Assembly (NCBI GenBank): GCA_001302245.1
Contig: LGYU01000027.1
Span: 1 to 64,000 of the forward strand
Direction of reading: 5' to 3'
DNA: 64,000 bases
Source of the DNA: Chitinophagaceae bacterium PMP191F
Lineage (GTDB): Bacteria > Bacteroidota > Bacteroidia > Chitinophagales > Chitinophagaceae
The notes under the pieces are model-generated. The model ran no database searches, had not been told where the DNA came from, and was given only the letters and a program-made list of their open reading frames with translations. Every line of letters begins with the position of its first letter. The first letter of the stretch is position 1. The translations under genes were made by a program, and so were the position numbers. Positions 16,907-25,425 of this stretch are shown here, piece by piece.

Positions 16907-17476
16907 TTACTTTGTGAATAAAGTTTTCTCCAGCATTTTCCGCAGGTTTTGCCGCGCCCTGAATAACAATGACTCCACTGCCGAAACAGAGAGTCCCATA
17001 ATATCTGCAATTTCCTGATAACTAAGTTGTTCTGACTTGTGCAAGTTAAATGCCACTTTTTGATTTTCGGGCAGTTTATCTATCACCGAAAACAACAATT
17101 CCGCCTGTTCTTTTTTGTCCAGGGCCACACCAGGATGGTGAAAATCTACCGGTTCGTGCAGCAACTGGTCTTTATTACCAAAAAGTCCGGTGATAAATGC
17201 GAAACGTTTTTTACGCTTCTTACTGCGGATATGATCAAGTGCCTTGGTGGTGGCAATACGGTACAGCCAGGTGGATAAACGGGCATCTCCTTTAAATTGA
17301 TCGATGGAACGGTACACCTGTATAAATACTTCCTGCGCAACATCTTCTGCATCTTCATGATTCTGTACAATGCCTAAGGCAGTATTAAATACAATGTCCT
17401 GGTAGTTTTCCACCAATTGTTTGAAAGCCAGTTCATCTCCTGCTCTTAGTTGTTGTATCAGATCCAGTTCGTTCAA
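16907..17476 (-). CDS. ECF-type RNA polymerase sigma factor
   Basis: 189 residues from a TTG start at 17476 (beginning NELDLIQQLRAGDELAFKQLV after the initiator). Region 2 includes YQDIVFNTALGIVQNHEDAEDVAQEVFIQVY and the -10 recognition segment RLSTWLYRIATTKALDHIRSKKR; region 4 includes LPENQKVAFNLHKSEQLSYQEIADIMGLSVSAVESLLFRARQNL. An in-frame ATG at 17524 would add non-conserved residues and would place a 9-bp inverted repeat inside the coding region, so I prefer the TTG. Heads a three-gene unit with a putative anti-sigma factor and Spy-like protein. Confidence 0.88.
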   Translation of the reverse strand: MNELDLIQQLRAGDELAFKQLVENYQDIVFNTALGIVQNHEDAEDVAQEVFIQVYRSIDQFKGDARLSTWLYRIATTKALDHIRSKKRKKRFAFITGLFGNKDQLLHEPVDFHHPGVALDKKEQAELLFSVIDKLPENQKVAFNLHKSEQLSYQEIADIMGLSVSAVESLLFRARQNLRKMLEKTLFTK

Positions 17477-17487
17477 TAAAAAGCCGG

Positions 17488-17514
17488 TTGTAAGTTTAGC
17501 GGTACAACTTACAA
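17488..17514. promoter_or_regulatory. 9-bp inverted repeat upstream of the ECF sigma gene
   Basis: TTGTAAGTT and AACTTACAA are perfect complements separated by 9 bp (17488-17496 / 17506-17514), about 12 bp before the preferred TTG start of the sigma gene. This could be an operator, an autoregulatory hairpin in the leader, or chance. Confidence 0.4.
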
Positions 17515-17644
17515 AAAAAATGTGAAGCATTTGCACCAAGTACGAAGGATATGGTAAGTAAATTGTGAATACAGGTCCGGTAGTGTTGAAACGTGGCTTT
17601 CGAGTGGTTCAGAATATATACAGAATCGGGCGGTACATTGTATA

Positions 17645-18247
17645 ATGCAGTATGCGTCACTACGCGAGGAAATCGCTGCTCATGTTATTTCCCTTTTCCG
17701 GCAGCATCCTGTTCCCGGCCTGTTATACCATAATCTTGAACATACCTGCCAGGTTGTACGCCACAGCGAGGAAATAGCGTTGCATTACCATCTGACACCT
17801 GATGAACAATTTATAGTGATCGCTGCTGCATGGTTTCACGATACCGGGCATCTTATCGGAGATATGAAACAGCATGAAGAACAAGGTTGTGTACTGATGC
17901 GGCGTTTCCTGGAAGAAAAACAAGTACCTGCGTACATGTTGCAAAAGATAGCCGGGTGCATCATGGCCACCCAATACCCGCCGCATCCCCGTAGCCTGCC
18001 AGAAGAAATTATCTGCGATGCGGATACTTATCATTTTGGAACTTCTTACTTTAAGATCACTGATGAATTGGTGAGGCAGGAGCTGGAGATCCGGCTGCAT
18101 TTTCGTTTTACATCCTGGCACCACGATACATTGACATTACTGCAAAAACACCGGTTCTTTACTGATTATTGCCGGCTATTGCTGGAAGCCGGTAAACAGC
18201 AGAACATTGAGTACCTGCAGAAAAAGATCATTACAGATCAGAATTAG
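17645..18247 (+). CDS. HD-domain metal-dependent phosphohydrolase
   Basis: 200 residues, cytosolic, all-helical. The metal-binding pattern of HD proteins is visible: YHNLEHTCQV (first His), AAAWFHDTGHLIG (the His-Asp pair), the conserved HEEQG, and a distal Asp in IICDADTYHFG. The family removes phosphate from nucleotides or related compounds; the substrate is unknown. Convergent with the nitronate monooxygenase-like gene, overlapping its 3' end by 4 bp. Confidence 0.85.
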   Translation: MQYASLREEIAAHVISLFRQHPVPGLLYHNLEHTCQVVRHSEEIALHYHLTPDEQFIVIAAAWFHDTGHLIGDMKQHEEQGCVLMRRFLEEKQVPAYMLQKIAGCIMATQYPPHPRSLPEEIICDADTYHFGTSYFKITDELVRQELEIRLHFRFTSWHHDTLTLLQKHRFFTDYCRLLLEAGKQQNIEYLQKKIITDQN

Positions 18248-19290
18248 TTGTCTGCTACCAGCGATCTGATAAAGTCTGCAGTTGAACGCCGCTGTGCTTT
18301 GGCGGCGTTTTGTCCGGCCAGCAAAAAGATAAAGTCTTCCTGGTTATTTTGTTTTGCCCAGTTGCGGATAGCTGTGGTAAGCAGATTTTGTACAGGATAG
18401 GGAGGAATGGTTATTCCTGCTTCTTCAATGCTCCTGGTAAACAGGTTGGGAATACAACGTGCCCAGCGACCTGTAAAAGACTGTGTTAATATAGTGGTTG
18501 AAGCATGCAGTACCGCTTCTTTGTAACAATCGGCAGCAGCACTTTCATTACTGGTAATAAAAATGGTACCGGGTTGCACTCCCTGTGCTCCCTGCTGCAG
18601 TGCAGTACGCATGGTTCCGGCATCATAAATACCACCGGCTGCTATAACAGGGTTATCGGTAATAGCAATAGCCTGTTGCAGCAATGTATATAATGGTACC
18701 TGTGGCAATGTTTGTTGCTGTAAAAATGTGCCGCGGTGACCACCTGCTTCAATGCCCTGCACGGCTATGCAGTCAATATGCTTATGGTTCAGTAATTGTA
18801 CTTCTTCTATACAGGTGGCAGTGCCTTGCAATATGATATTGTTCTGGTGCAGCAGTGAGATCTCTGCATCTGCAAGTATGCCAAATGTAAAACTTACCAC
18901 GGGTATCTTTTCTTCTATAATAACCGGCAACAGGTTTTTGTAAGAATGGAAAGGCAATTGTTCCAACAACAGTGGCTGATAAGATATATGGTGTTGTGCA
19001 CTGAGTTGTTGCAGCAATTGCTGCATGGCATCAAAAACGGGTACCGCAATATGATCAGGGTAATCGTATACAAAAAGATTTACAGCAAAGGGTTTTGTTG
19101 TAAGTGTTTTAACCTGTTGTATCAGTTTCCGGGCTGCATCGGGTGATAATCCTCCTAATGGCAAAGAACCAAGTGCGCCTGCATTGGATGCCGTAGCAGT
19201 CATTTCGGGTGTGGTAATACCCAGCATGGGTGCCTGTACAATGGGATACTGTATGCCTGTAAGCGTGGTAAGCCTGTTGAGCAAAGTCAT
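18244..19290 (-). CDS. Nitronate monooxygenase / 2-nitropropane dioxygenase-like flavoenzyme
   Basis: 348 residues, TIM-barrel FMN enzyme. Motifs: YPIVQAPMLGITTPEM at the N-terminus, the FMN-binding VQGIEAGGHRGTF segment with the catalytic His, PVIAAGGIYDAGTM, and GAQGVQPGTIFITSNES in the phosphate-binding part. This layout is common to nitronate monooxygenases and to enoyl-ACP reductase FabK-like proteins; the EAGGHRG motif favours the former. It probably detoxifies nitronates. Monocistronic. Confidence 0.85.
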   Translation of the reverse strand: MTLLNRLTTLTGIQYPIVQAPMLGITTPEMTATASNAGALGSLPLGGLSPDAARKLIQQVKTLTTKPFAVNLFVYDYPDHIAVPVFDAMQQLLQQLSAQHHISYQPLLLEQLPFHSYKNLLPVIIEEKIPVVSFTFGILADAEISLLHQNNIILQGTATCIEEVQLLNHKHIDCIAVQGIEAGGHRGTFLQQQTLPQVPLYTLLQQAIAITDNPVIAAGGIYDAGTMRTALQQGAQGVQPGTIFITSNESAAADCYKEAVLHASTTILTQSFTGRWARCIPNLFTRSIEEAGITIPPYPVQNLLTTAIRNWAKQNNQEDFIFLLAGQNAAKAQRRSTADFIRSLVADN

Positions 19291-19465
19291 ACGCTGTATT
19301 TAGATATGAAGGTACAGGTGATTGGTGAAGTAGCGTTCACTTATCCTTACCGGAATAAATCTGCAAGTGTTGTCTGTAACGTATCTGATGCAATAATTCC
19401 TGTGCTGGTAATGGCTTGTGTATAGTGTTTTGTATTTTTATGCTGATCATCATTAAATCCCCGTT

Positions 19466-20572
19466 ATGCTGCGTTATTGTACCTGCTGTTTTTTAGCTGT
19501 ATTACTGACCTTTACCGCTGTAGCGCGTCATCTTGCTCCCGGTTTTGATATAGCAGAATGCAAAGAACTGCTAAAGATAGGCGCGCAGTTTGGTGACAGT
19601 AACTATATTCAGAAAGTGCCTGCACCGGAATTGTATTCTATGGTGTATCAATCTGCAGTATGCGGGTTAGACAACCGGTGGGAACTCTGGAAACATAAAC
19701 AATACCAGCAGGCGGTGATCAGTGTACGCGGAACAACTGCCAGTACAATAAGCTGGCTGGCCAATATGTATGCAGCCATGATACCGGCAAAAGGCTTTTT
19801 ACAATTATCAGCTACAGATACTTTTCATTATGCATTGGCCGAAGATACGAAAGCGGCTGTGCATGTGGGCTGGCTGTTGTCAACGGCTTTCTTATCAAAA
19901 ACCATTTTACCACAAATTGATTCCTGTTACAAAAGCGGGATAAAAGAGTTTATTATTACTGGTCATAGCCAGGGAGGTGCAATCTGTTTTTTACTGACGT
20001 CTTATTTGTATAGTTTACAGAAAGCACATCGTTTGCCTGCTGATATATGTTTTAAAACCTATTGCTTTGCAGCACCTAAACCCGGTAACCTGTACTATGC
20101 CTACGAGTATGAAGCTGAAACACAAATGGGATGGGCATTTAACGTGGTAAGCTCGGCTGACTGGGTGCCGGAAGTTCCCTTTTCTGTGCAAACGCTGAAT
20201 GATTTTAATAACGTTAATGGATTTATGAATGCCCGCAGTACGATCCGCAAACAGAAGTTTCCCAAAAACCTGGTATTGAGATATGCCTACAACCAACTGG
20301 ACAGGCCCACACGCAGATCGCAACGCCGTTTTGAGCGGTATCTGGGTAAGTATATGGCGAGATCAATCAAAAAGAGTATTCCCGGTTTTGTTCCTCCGAA
20401 ATATTATAAAAGCAATGATTATGTACGCACCGGTAGTATAATAGTGCTTTTTGCAGATGCTGCATATTACAACCTGTTTCCGGACGACCCGAAGCTGATA
20501 TTCAAACATCATTATCACCAGCCCTATTTATACCTGGCAGATAAATTACCGGATAGACCGGTTACGCAGTAG
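19466..20572 (+). CDS. Secreted class 3 lipase-like protein
   Basis: 368 residues with an N-terminal signal peptide (about 1-20). The alpha/beta-hydrolase core has VISVRGTTAS (oxyanion region), the nucleophile elbow TGHSQGGAI with the active-site Ser, FAAPKPGN, and SSADWVPEVPF, which probably supplies the catalytic Asp. These are the landmarks of Lipase_3 (triacylglycerol lipase/phospholipase A1-like) enzymes. Its C-terminal ~100 residues are basic and not recognised. It is convergent, 6 bp away, with the next gene. Confidence 0.85.
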   Translation: MLRYCTCCFLAVLLTFTAVARHLAPGFDIAECKELLKIGAQFGDSNYIQKVPAPELYSMVYQSAVCGLDNRWELWKHKQYQQAVISVRGTTASTISWLANMYAAMIPAKGFLQLSATDTFHYALAEDTKAAVHVGWLLSTAFLSKTILPQIDSCYKSGIKEFIITGHSQGGAICFLLTSYLYSLQKAHRLPADICFKTYCFAAPKPGNLYYAYEYEAETQMGWAFNVVSSADWVPEVPFSVQTLNDFNNVNGFMNARSTIRKQKFPKNLVLRYAYNQLDRPTRRSQRRFERYLGKYMARSIKKSIPGFVPPKYYKSNDYVRTGSIIVLFADAAYYNLFPDDPKLIFKHHYHQPYLYLADKLPDRPVTQ

Positions 20573-20578
20573 TAAAGG

Positions 20579-21682
20579 TTAGCGATATATGCTGCGCATC
20601 TGGAAGGTAAAATCATTCATGATCTGTCGAGTAAGCTCACGATACAGTTCATTGTAAGAAGGTGGATTGTTAAAAACGCCGTTGATAATAGCCCGGTCGC
20701 GATCACCCAGGGCGCGGGAATCGCCGGTAAATTTGCCTGTAAGACTTTCCCAGGTATAGCGGGAAGGGAAACGATTGGAATAAATACTTTGTGTACTGCC
20801 TGCTTTGATAATATTGCAATCCATCATGGCACGTGCTTCAATAACACGACGGGTTACCACGACTGAGGCGGTAACCGTTTGGCTTGATTTACCTGAAGGG
20901 ATCTCTTTGGAAACAGTATAGGTATAGTTGTTGGAATACAGTTTCCCAAACCAGATATCGTAAATGGCAAGGTCCATAAACTGACCGGCATTGATGTTTT
21001 GTGCCGAAGCATCGTTGGCTGAAAGAAATTTATAATAGCTGTCGCGGGTAAGGTTGTTAAGATTCCATAGTACGTCATTCTCAAAAAAGTTTCCGTTGAT
21101 ATTGTACCTGCCAAACTTCTGATCGAATGTACGCACGACTACATAGGTAAAAGCAAGATCGTAGGTTTCTTTGAGCCTGTTGAACACATCTTTATATCCG
21201 TGTACATATTCATCGGCTTTTTTAAAATGCTGGTAGGCCTTTTGTGCATTTTTTTCGGTGCTGGAGCGGGTCATAAAATCGTTTCCCCTTTTATAATGCC
21301 AGGCTGCGGCAGCTTCTGCGGCACTGTCAACTTCTTCGCTATAACTTACTGGCTTAAAGGAAGGGATATTGGGCGATACTTCTTTAAATGCAGTATACAT
21401 TTCCTGGATGGAGAGATAACTATCGTAGATCTGTGCCAGTCTTTCCCCTTCTTTGCCTTTCCCGTTACGGGCTTTTTCAATAGCGTTCTCATATTGCACA
21501 AGGGCCTGTTTGTAAGCATCTGGCAGTATCCTTAAAGCATCAGCATTGGTGGGATTTTTTTTAAGATAATCCAGGGCACTGAAAAAAGCCTTGTCGTACA
21601 ATCCTTTTTCATACAGCTTCTGTGCAGAGCGGCAGCAGGTAAATAAAACCAGCAATAGCAACCATTGACAGGTATTTCTCAT
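20579..21682 (-). CDS. Envelope protein of unknown function with TPR-like helices
   Basis: 367 residues with a hydrophobic N-terminal signal ending in a Cys-Cys pair (about 16-17), possibly a lipoprotein although the lipobox is not canonical. Residues about 20-75 (AQKLYEKGLYDKAFFSALDYLKKNPTNADAL) have tetratricopeptide spacing, and the remainder is mixed alpha/beta with several YDIWFGKLYSN-like aromatic stretches. No enzymatic motif is evident. A similar architecture is seen in uncharacterised Bacteroidota lipoproteins. Confidence 0.7.
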   Translation of the reverse strand: MRNTCQWLLLLVLFTCCRSAQKLYEKGLYDKAFFSALDYLKKNPTNADALRILPDAYKQALVQYENAIEKARNGKGKEGERLAQIYDSYLSIQEMYTAFKEVSPNIPSFKPVSYSEEVDSAAEAAAAWHYKRGNDFMTRSSTEKNAQKAYQHFKKADEYVHGYKDVFNRLKETYDLAFTYVVVRTFDQKFGRYNINGNFFENDVLWNLNNLTRDSYYKFLSANDASAQNINAGQFMDLAIYDIWFGKLYSNNYTYTVSKEIPSGKSSQTVTASVVVTRRVIEARAMMDCNIIKAGSTQSIYSNRFPSRYTWESLTGKFTGDSRALGDRDRAIINGVFNNPPSYNELYRELTRQIMNDFTFQMRSIYR

Positions 21683-21945
21683 AAAAGCTTCGGTATGTAT
21701 TGAAAGTTAAGCAAATGGAAGCATAAAAGTGTTGAACCACGGTTCTTTTTTTGTGAATGAACATCCCTGTCCGCTATCCAGCCTGTTCAAATTCGTTATA
21801 ACCAGGTATTGACTGTTCTGAACCTGTGCCGTAAAATCAGTAACAATCTGGTCTTAAATATATTAATGGCCACTAGTCGGGTATGTGCTGATGGTATTTT
21901 GAAGGTTTCCCGGATGTAGAATTATTCAATAAACACGCAGGATGT
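21683..21945. other. Intergenic region, no gene seen
   Basis: AT-rich spacer between the envelope-protein gene start and the LytTR remnant. I see no complete ORF, tRNA or convincing terminator. It may contain further decayed sequence of the two-component gene whose tail lies at 21946-22073. Confidence 0.5.
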
Positions 21946-22073
21946 TCATCTGAAAGTAGAGATGCTTTTTGATAGTATAAGCTTCAGAACTTCACGGCTG
22001 ATAGGAATTTTTTCGGATGCAATTCCAGCGTGTTGCCTTCAATACTTTTTACTTTATTGATTGCTATGATATG
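21946..22073 (-). pseudogene. Remnant of a LytTR DNA-binding domain
   Basis: Immediately after the histidine-kinase stop codon, in the same frame, the minus strand encodes HIIAINKVKSIEGNTLELHPKK. After a one-base loss in a six-A run (about 22008), the next frame continues IPISREVLKLILSKSISTFR and stops at 21946. Together these are the last ~40 residues of a LytTR output domain, where SIEGN...IPISR is the family's terminal beta-hairpin signature. The rest of the regulator is missing, so this is a deletion scar. The kinase upstream presumably once had a LytTR response regulator next to it. Confidence 0.7.
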
Positions 22074-25000
22074 TTATAGACGAATATCCTGGTAATACCC
22101 GGTGGAAATTGGATCCTGGCTAACAAATATGTCATTTGTCCTTAAAGTGATCGTAAATACCGCTCCTTTACCTTCTTCTGAAGTCACCTGTAATTCACCC
22201 CCGATCTTGTCCAGCATTTCCAGGATAATAACACTTCCCATCCGGCCGTTCTTTACAGCTTTATCTTTATTCAGGAAATTTTCGATCTGAAAAGTGTTCA
22301 GTCCCTTTCCTGTATCTGATACCTGGATCTGCAGCCCTTCCGCCATGCGTGTGGCCTCTAGACTGATCACTCCATTTTCTGTGTTCTTATTGGCATTATC
22401 TACCAGGTTCCTCAATATCAATACCAATATTTCCTTGTCTGTATAACATTGGATATCTGTTTCGTTTATGGAGAACTTATTGTTATTAACCTGCAGGATC
22501 TCTTTGAACAAAGAACTGATGTCTCCAAAAACCTGCTGCAGATCGAACTTCGTTTTCCTGACTTTGAAATGTTCCTGCTGGCTTGCAGCCCAGGAGAAGA
22601 ACTGGTCTGTAAAACGGCCCAGTTCTCCAATCAACTGATTGAGGCCTGTTACCTGTTCCAGATTTTCCTCATTACTGTTATTCCAGTTCCTGACCAGGGA
22701 TTTCCCAGCCATCCTCAATGAAAACAACGGTGACTTGATATCGTGTAATACCGTTGCTATTATCTGTTCTTTCACCTGGTTGCTTTGTCTTAAAGCTGTT
22801 TCCGAGCTTTCCAGTTGCTGTATCGCAGCATTCAACTCTTCTGTTCTGACTTCTACGATCTGCTCGATCCTGATCTTTTCTTTTTCCAGTTTGGCCAAAC
22901 GTCTTCTTGAATACAAATATCCAAGAAAGATTATCAACAACACTACTCCTGCAAAGAACCAGCCTGTTTGATAGAAAAAGGGGGAGACTTTTATTTTTAT
23001 GGCAACATTGCCATTGGGTGTGTCCTTGTTACTTCCTGCTTTGCGGAACATCAATTTGTAATCTCCGGCAGGTAATGTATTGATAGAAATGATTCCGGAA
23101 GCAGGAAGCGGGATCCATTGTTCGATATCGTTTCCAAGATTATACTCCAGCTTCAGGTTTTCTTTATTACCAAAAAAGGGGCAGGTGATCTTAATGTTCA
23201 GGTTCCGGAATGTCGGCTTAAGTTGAATGGTTTCATCGACATTGGATAATATTACCGGTTGTCCGTCTATTGACATTTCATCAATAAAAATTCTTTCTTT
23301 CGGAAAATCCGAAATAAGTCTGTTTGGGTAGAATTTTATCAGTCCATTGATAGATGGCAATATCAGGGCGCTATCCTGTAACCATTGAAAATTAGGATTG
23401 GCCCCTCCGTTAAATTCATTCGTTCTTAGTCCATTTGCACTATTGAACGTAAAACAGAAGAAGGGATTTTTCCTGTCAGTTACATAATCAGTTATTACAT
23501 TGACCGGCACTTTATACAAACCATTATTGGTAGGCAACCAGAAATTGCCTCTGTTGTCTTCTATAAAAGAGTGAATGGAACTGAACGCTCCCCTTGGGCC
23601 TGGTGGCAGGGGATATACTTTATTGTGAGTATACAAAAACGAGCCTTTGCCATCAGTGCCGATCCATAACCGGTTCTGCTTATCCAGATAGAAATTGCGG
23701 ACAGAAAAGGAATCAAGTATTGACCTGGAAATGGTATGGGATTGAATATCGTACCATTTTACTCCTTCCGTGGTTGCCAGCAGGTGTTCCCCGTTCTTTA
23801 AGGGTTTTAAAGCTAATACACGCAACCTTGCGGGAAATTTGTGCTGCCATACTAACTTTCCATTGGGGGTTATTTTGTATAAGGTAGAATGTGTGCATAA
23901 CAAGAGCGTACCATCCTCAGCCACAGGAACAATTGCCATTAACCGGTTATCGAGAGGAAGGAGATCCTTATCCAGGATTCCTGTTCTGGCATCATAGCGG
24001 AATAGTTGGAATTCGCTTTCATAATATACTCTGTCCGCACTATCGGTATACATTGCCCTACTGCGGTTGTTGTAAAGGGGGGCATAGAATGATATGTTGT
24101 CGGGCCGTACTATAGCATTGGTCACAAGAATTTTGTCCTCTGATGTCTTCCCGATGGTATAATAGTTTTCAGGTCCCGATTCTGGTGGGATCTTAGCATA
24201 ACTGAAATCTGAAACTTTGATGACGAACAAGCCTTGTGTTCCGGTGCCGATAAAATAAGTATTGATATCCGGTCGATACTGGATGCAAAGGGGTATTTCC
24301 AGGTTGAGGTTGCTTAAAATACAGCGGCTGTCTACTTTTCCGTTTTGGTAGGAGAGTTGGTAAAGGCTTCCCCCCGCATAGATGAATGAACCCTGTTCGC
24401 ACCATAATGCATTGAAATTTCCTTGGAGGAAATCTTTATTGCTGACAATATCTCCATCAATATGCCCTGCCTGCCCAATTCCGTTATCCCAGCTTGTTAT
24501 CCGGTTACCCGGCCATATCTGTAAATAGTAGTTATCATTGATCACCATACTGCCAACTGGTTCCGTTTCATATGGCTTTAGCCTGATGGCGGTTGATTTT
24601 CTGATAAACCAGGCATCATTTCCCAGGAAAAGGTAAATATCCCCGTTCCTCAAACCTCCCGGCGCTTTCAGAACCGGAATGCTTCTGCTATCGACGATAG
24701 TCTGCCATATACTATCCATGGTGGGACTATGGGTGATAAAACCTGTTGCAACGAAACTAAGGTTGGTATCCGTTAGTACAGGTAAATAGGAATACAGGGA
24801 GGAGGATGCACTTATTTTGATGTTTTGAAGATCGAGGCCCTGGGCCAGTATAGTTCCGGCAGTATCAGACATCATTGCCGAGATCCTTTCACTTTTAAGC
24901 CCCTTTATGATATCACTTCCATAGTGCTTGAATTCATTGTTGTCAAATCTCACAATGCCGGCCTCTGTAGACAGCCAGCAAAATCCACTTTTATCGAATT

Positions 25001-25169
25001 TAATAGACTTGACGCTGTTTTGAGGTAATCCATTATCTGAGGTATACTGTCTTACTACATAATTATTACTTTGTGGATATACCACCAGTTGTGGTAAAAG
25101 AAAGGATAAAAAGAGCAACCCACTTTTTTGCATCCATTTTAAATGAGAACGGTAATAGTTATTTAGCAT
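22074..25169 (-). CDS. Two-component propeller sensor histidine kinase
   Basis: About 1031 residues from the ATG at 25169 (an ATG at 25133, MQKSGLLFLSFLLPQ, gives a cleaner signal peptide). The periplasmic sensor has two-component-regulator propeller repeats (GLPQNSVKSI, FCWLSTEAGIVRF, NRLWIGTDGKGSFLY, NFWLPTNNGLYKVP) and a Y_Y_Y domain; one membrane helix follows (GWFFAGVVLLIIFLGYLY). The kinase core has H-box VLHDIKSPLFSLRM, N-box LRNLVDNANKNTENG and G-box VSDTGKGLN. There is no receiver or AraC domain, so it needs a separate partner. Homologues sense surface glycans. A LytTR fossil directly follows; an intact NarL-type regulator lies 3 kb upstream. Confidence 0.92.
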   Translation of the reverse strand: MLNNYYRSHLKWMQKSGLLFLSFLLPQLVVYPQSNNYVVRQYTSDNGLPQNSVKSIKFDKSGFCWLSTEAGIVRFDNNEFKHYGSDIIKGLKSERISAMMSDTAGTILAQGLDLQNIKISASSSLYSYLPVLTDTNLSFVATGFITHSPTMDSIWQTIVDSRSIPVLKAPGGLRNGDIYLFLGNDAWFIRKSTAIRLKPYETEPVGSMVINDNYYLQIWPGNRITSWDNGIGQAGHIDGDIVSNKDFLQGNFNALWCEQGSFIYAGGSLYQLSYQNGKVDSRCILSNLNLEIPLCIQYRPDINTYFIGTGTQGLFVIKVSDFSYAKIPPESGPENYYTIGKTSEDKILVTNAIVRPDNISFYAPLYNNRSRAMYTDSADRVYYESEFQLFRYDARTGILDKDLLPLDNRLMAIVPVAEDGTLLLCTHSTLYKITPNGKLVWQHKFPARLRVLALKPLKNGEHLLATTEGVKWYDIQSHTISRSILDSFSVRNFYLDKQNRLWIGTDGKGSFLYTHNKVYPLPPGPRGAFSSIHSFIEDNRGNFWLPTNNGLYKVPVNVITDYVTDRKNPFFCFTFNSANGLRTNEFNGGANPNFQWLQDSALILPSINGLIKFYPNRLISDFPKERIFIDEMSIDGQPVILSNVDETIQLKPTFRNLNIKITCPFFGNKENLKLEYNLGNDIEQWIPLPASGIISINTLPAGDYKLMFRKAGSNKDTPNGNVAIKIKVSPFFYQTGWFFAGVVLLIIFLGYLYSRRRLAKLEKEKIRIEQIVEVRTEELNAAIQQLESSETALRQSNQVKEQIIATVLHDIKSPLFSLRMAGKSLVRNWNNSNEENLEQVTGLNQLIGELGRFTDQFFSWAASQQEHFKVRKTKFDLQQVFGDISSLFKEILQVNNNKFSINETDIQCYTDKEILVLILRNLVDNANKNTENGVISLEATRMAEGLQIQVSDTGKGLNTFQIENFLNKDKAVKNGRMGSVIILEMLDKIGGELQVTSEEGKGAVFTITLRTNDIFVSQDPISTGYYQDIRL

Positions 25170-25188
25170 AGAATGCGGTAAGTTCAAA

Positions 25189-25196
25189 CAAAAATA
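25189..25196 (-). promoter_or_regulatory. Candidate -7 box for the sensor kinase
   Basis: On the minus strand TATTTTTG matches TAnnTTTG, about 20 bp before the ATG at 25169. The implied transcript would start inside the longer ORF that uses a TTG at 25187, which supports the shorter start. No good -33 element is at ideal spacing. Confidence 0.35.
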
Positions 25197-25262
25197 TAGA
25201 GTTTTTACAATAATGTGTATACGCTGATCGATAATTCTCTTTGAGAAGATCCATTAAAATAT

Positions 25263-25295
25263 AAGAGACTGTCTCAAACTAATGAGCAGTCTCTT
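25263..25295 (-). terminator. Intrinsic terminator after the T9SS protein gene
   Basis: A 9-bp perfect stem AAGAGACTG / CAGTCTCTT, with partly paired inner bases, is followed on the minus strand by the T-rich CTTATATTTT. It lies 130 bp downstream of the 25426 stop and ahead of the sensor kinase gene, separating the two transcripts. It is also followed by TTTT on the plus strand. Confidence 0.65.
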
Positions 25296-25425
25296 TTCAT
25301 TCGGATCCCTGGTGGAATCAATTTTTGTTTATGCAACTCTCAGGCCTTCATTTTACTTTGATACTTCCTCTTCTTTTAAGTAATTCATAATTCCGGGGGG
25401 TAATGCTAAATCCGGCTATTGATCA

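Noticed and set aside
25263-25295. GAGACTGTCTC-type inverted repeat considered as an insertion-sequence end
   Set aside because: No transposase or second end is nearby; the stem and T-rich flank fit a terminator better.
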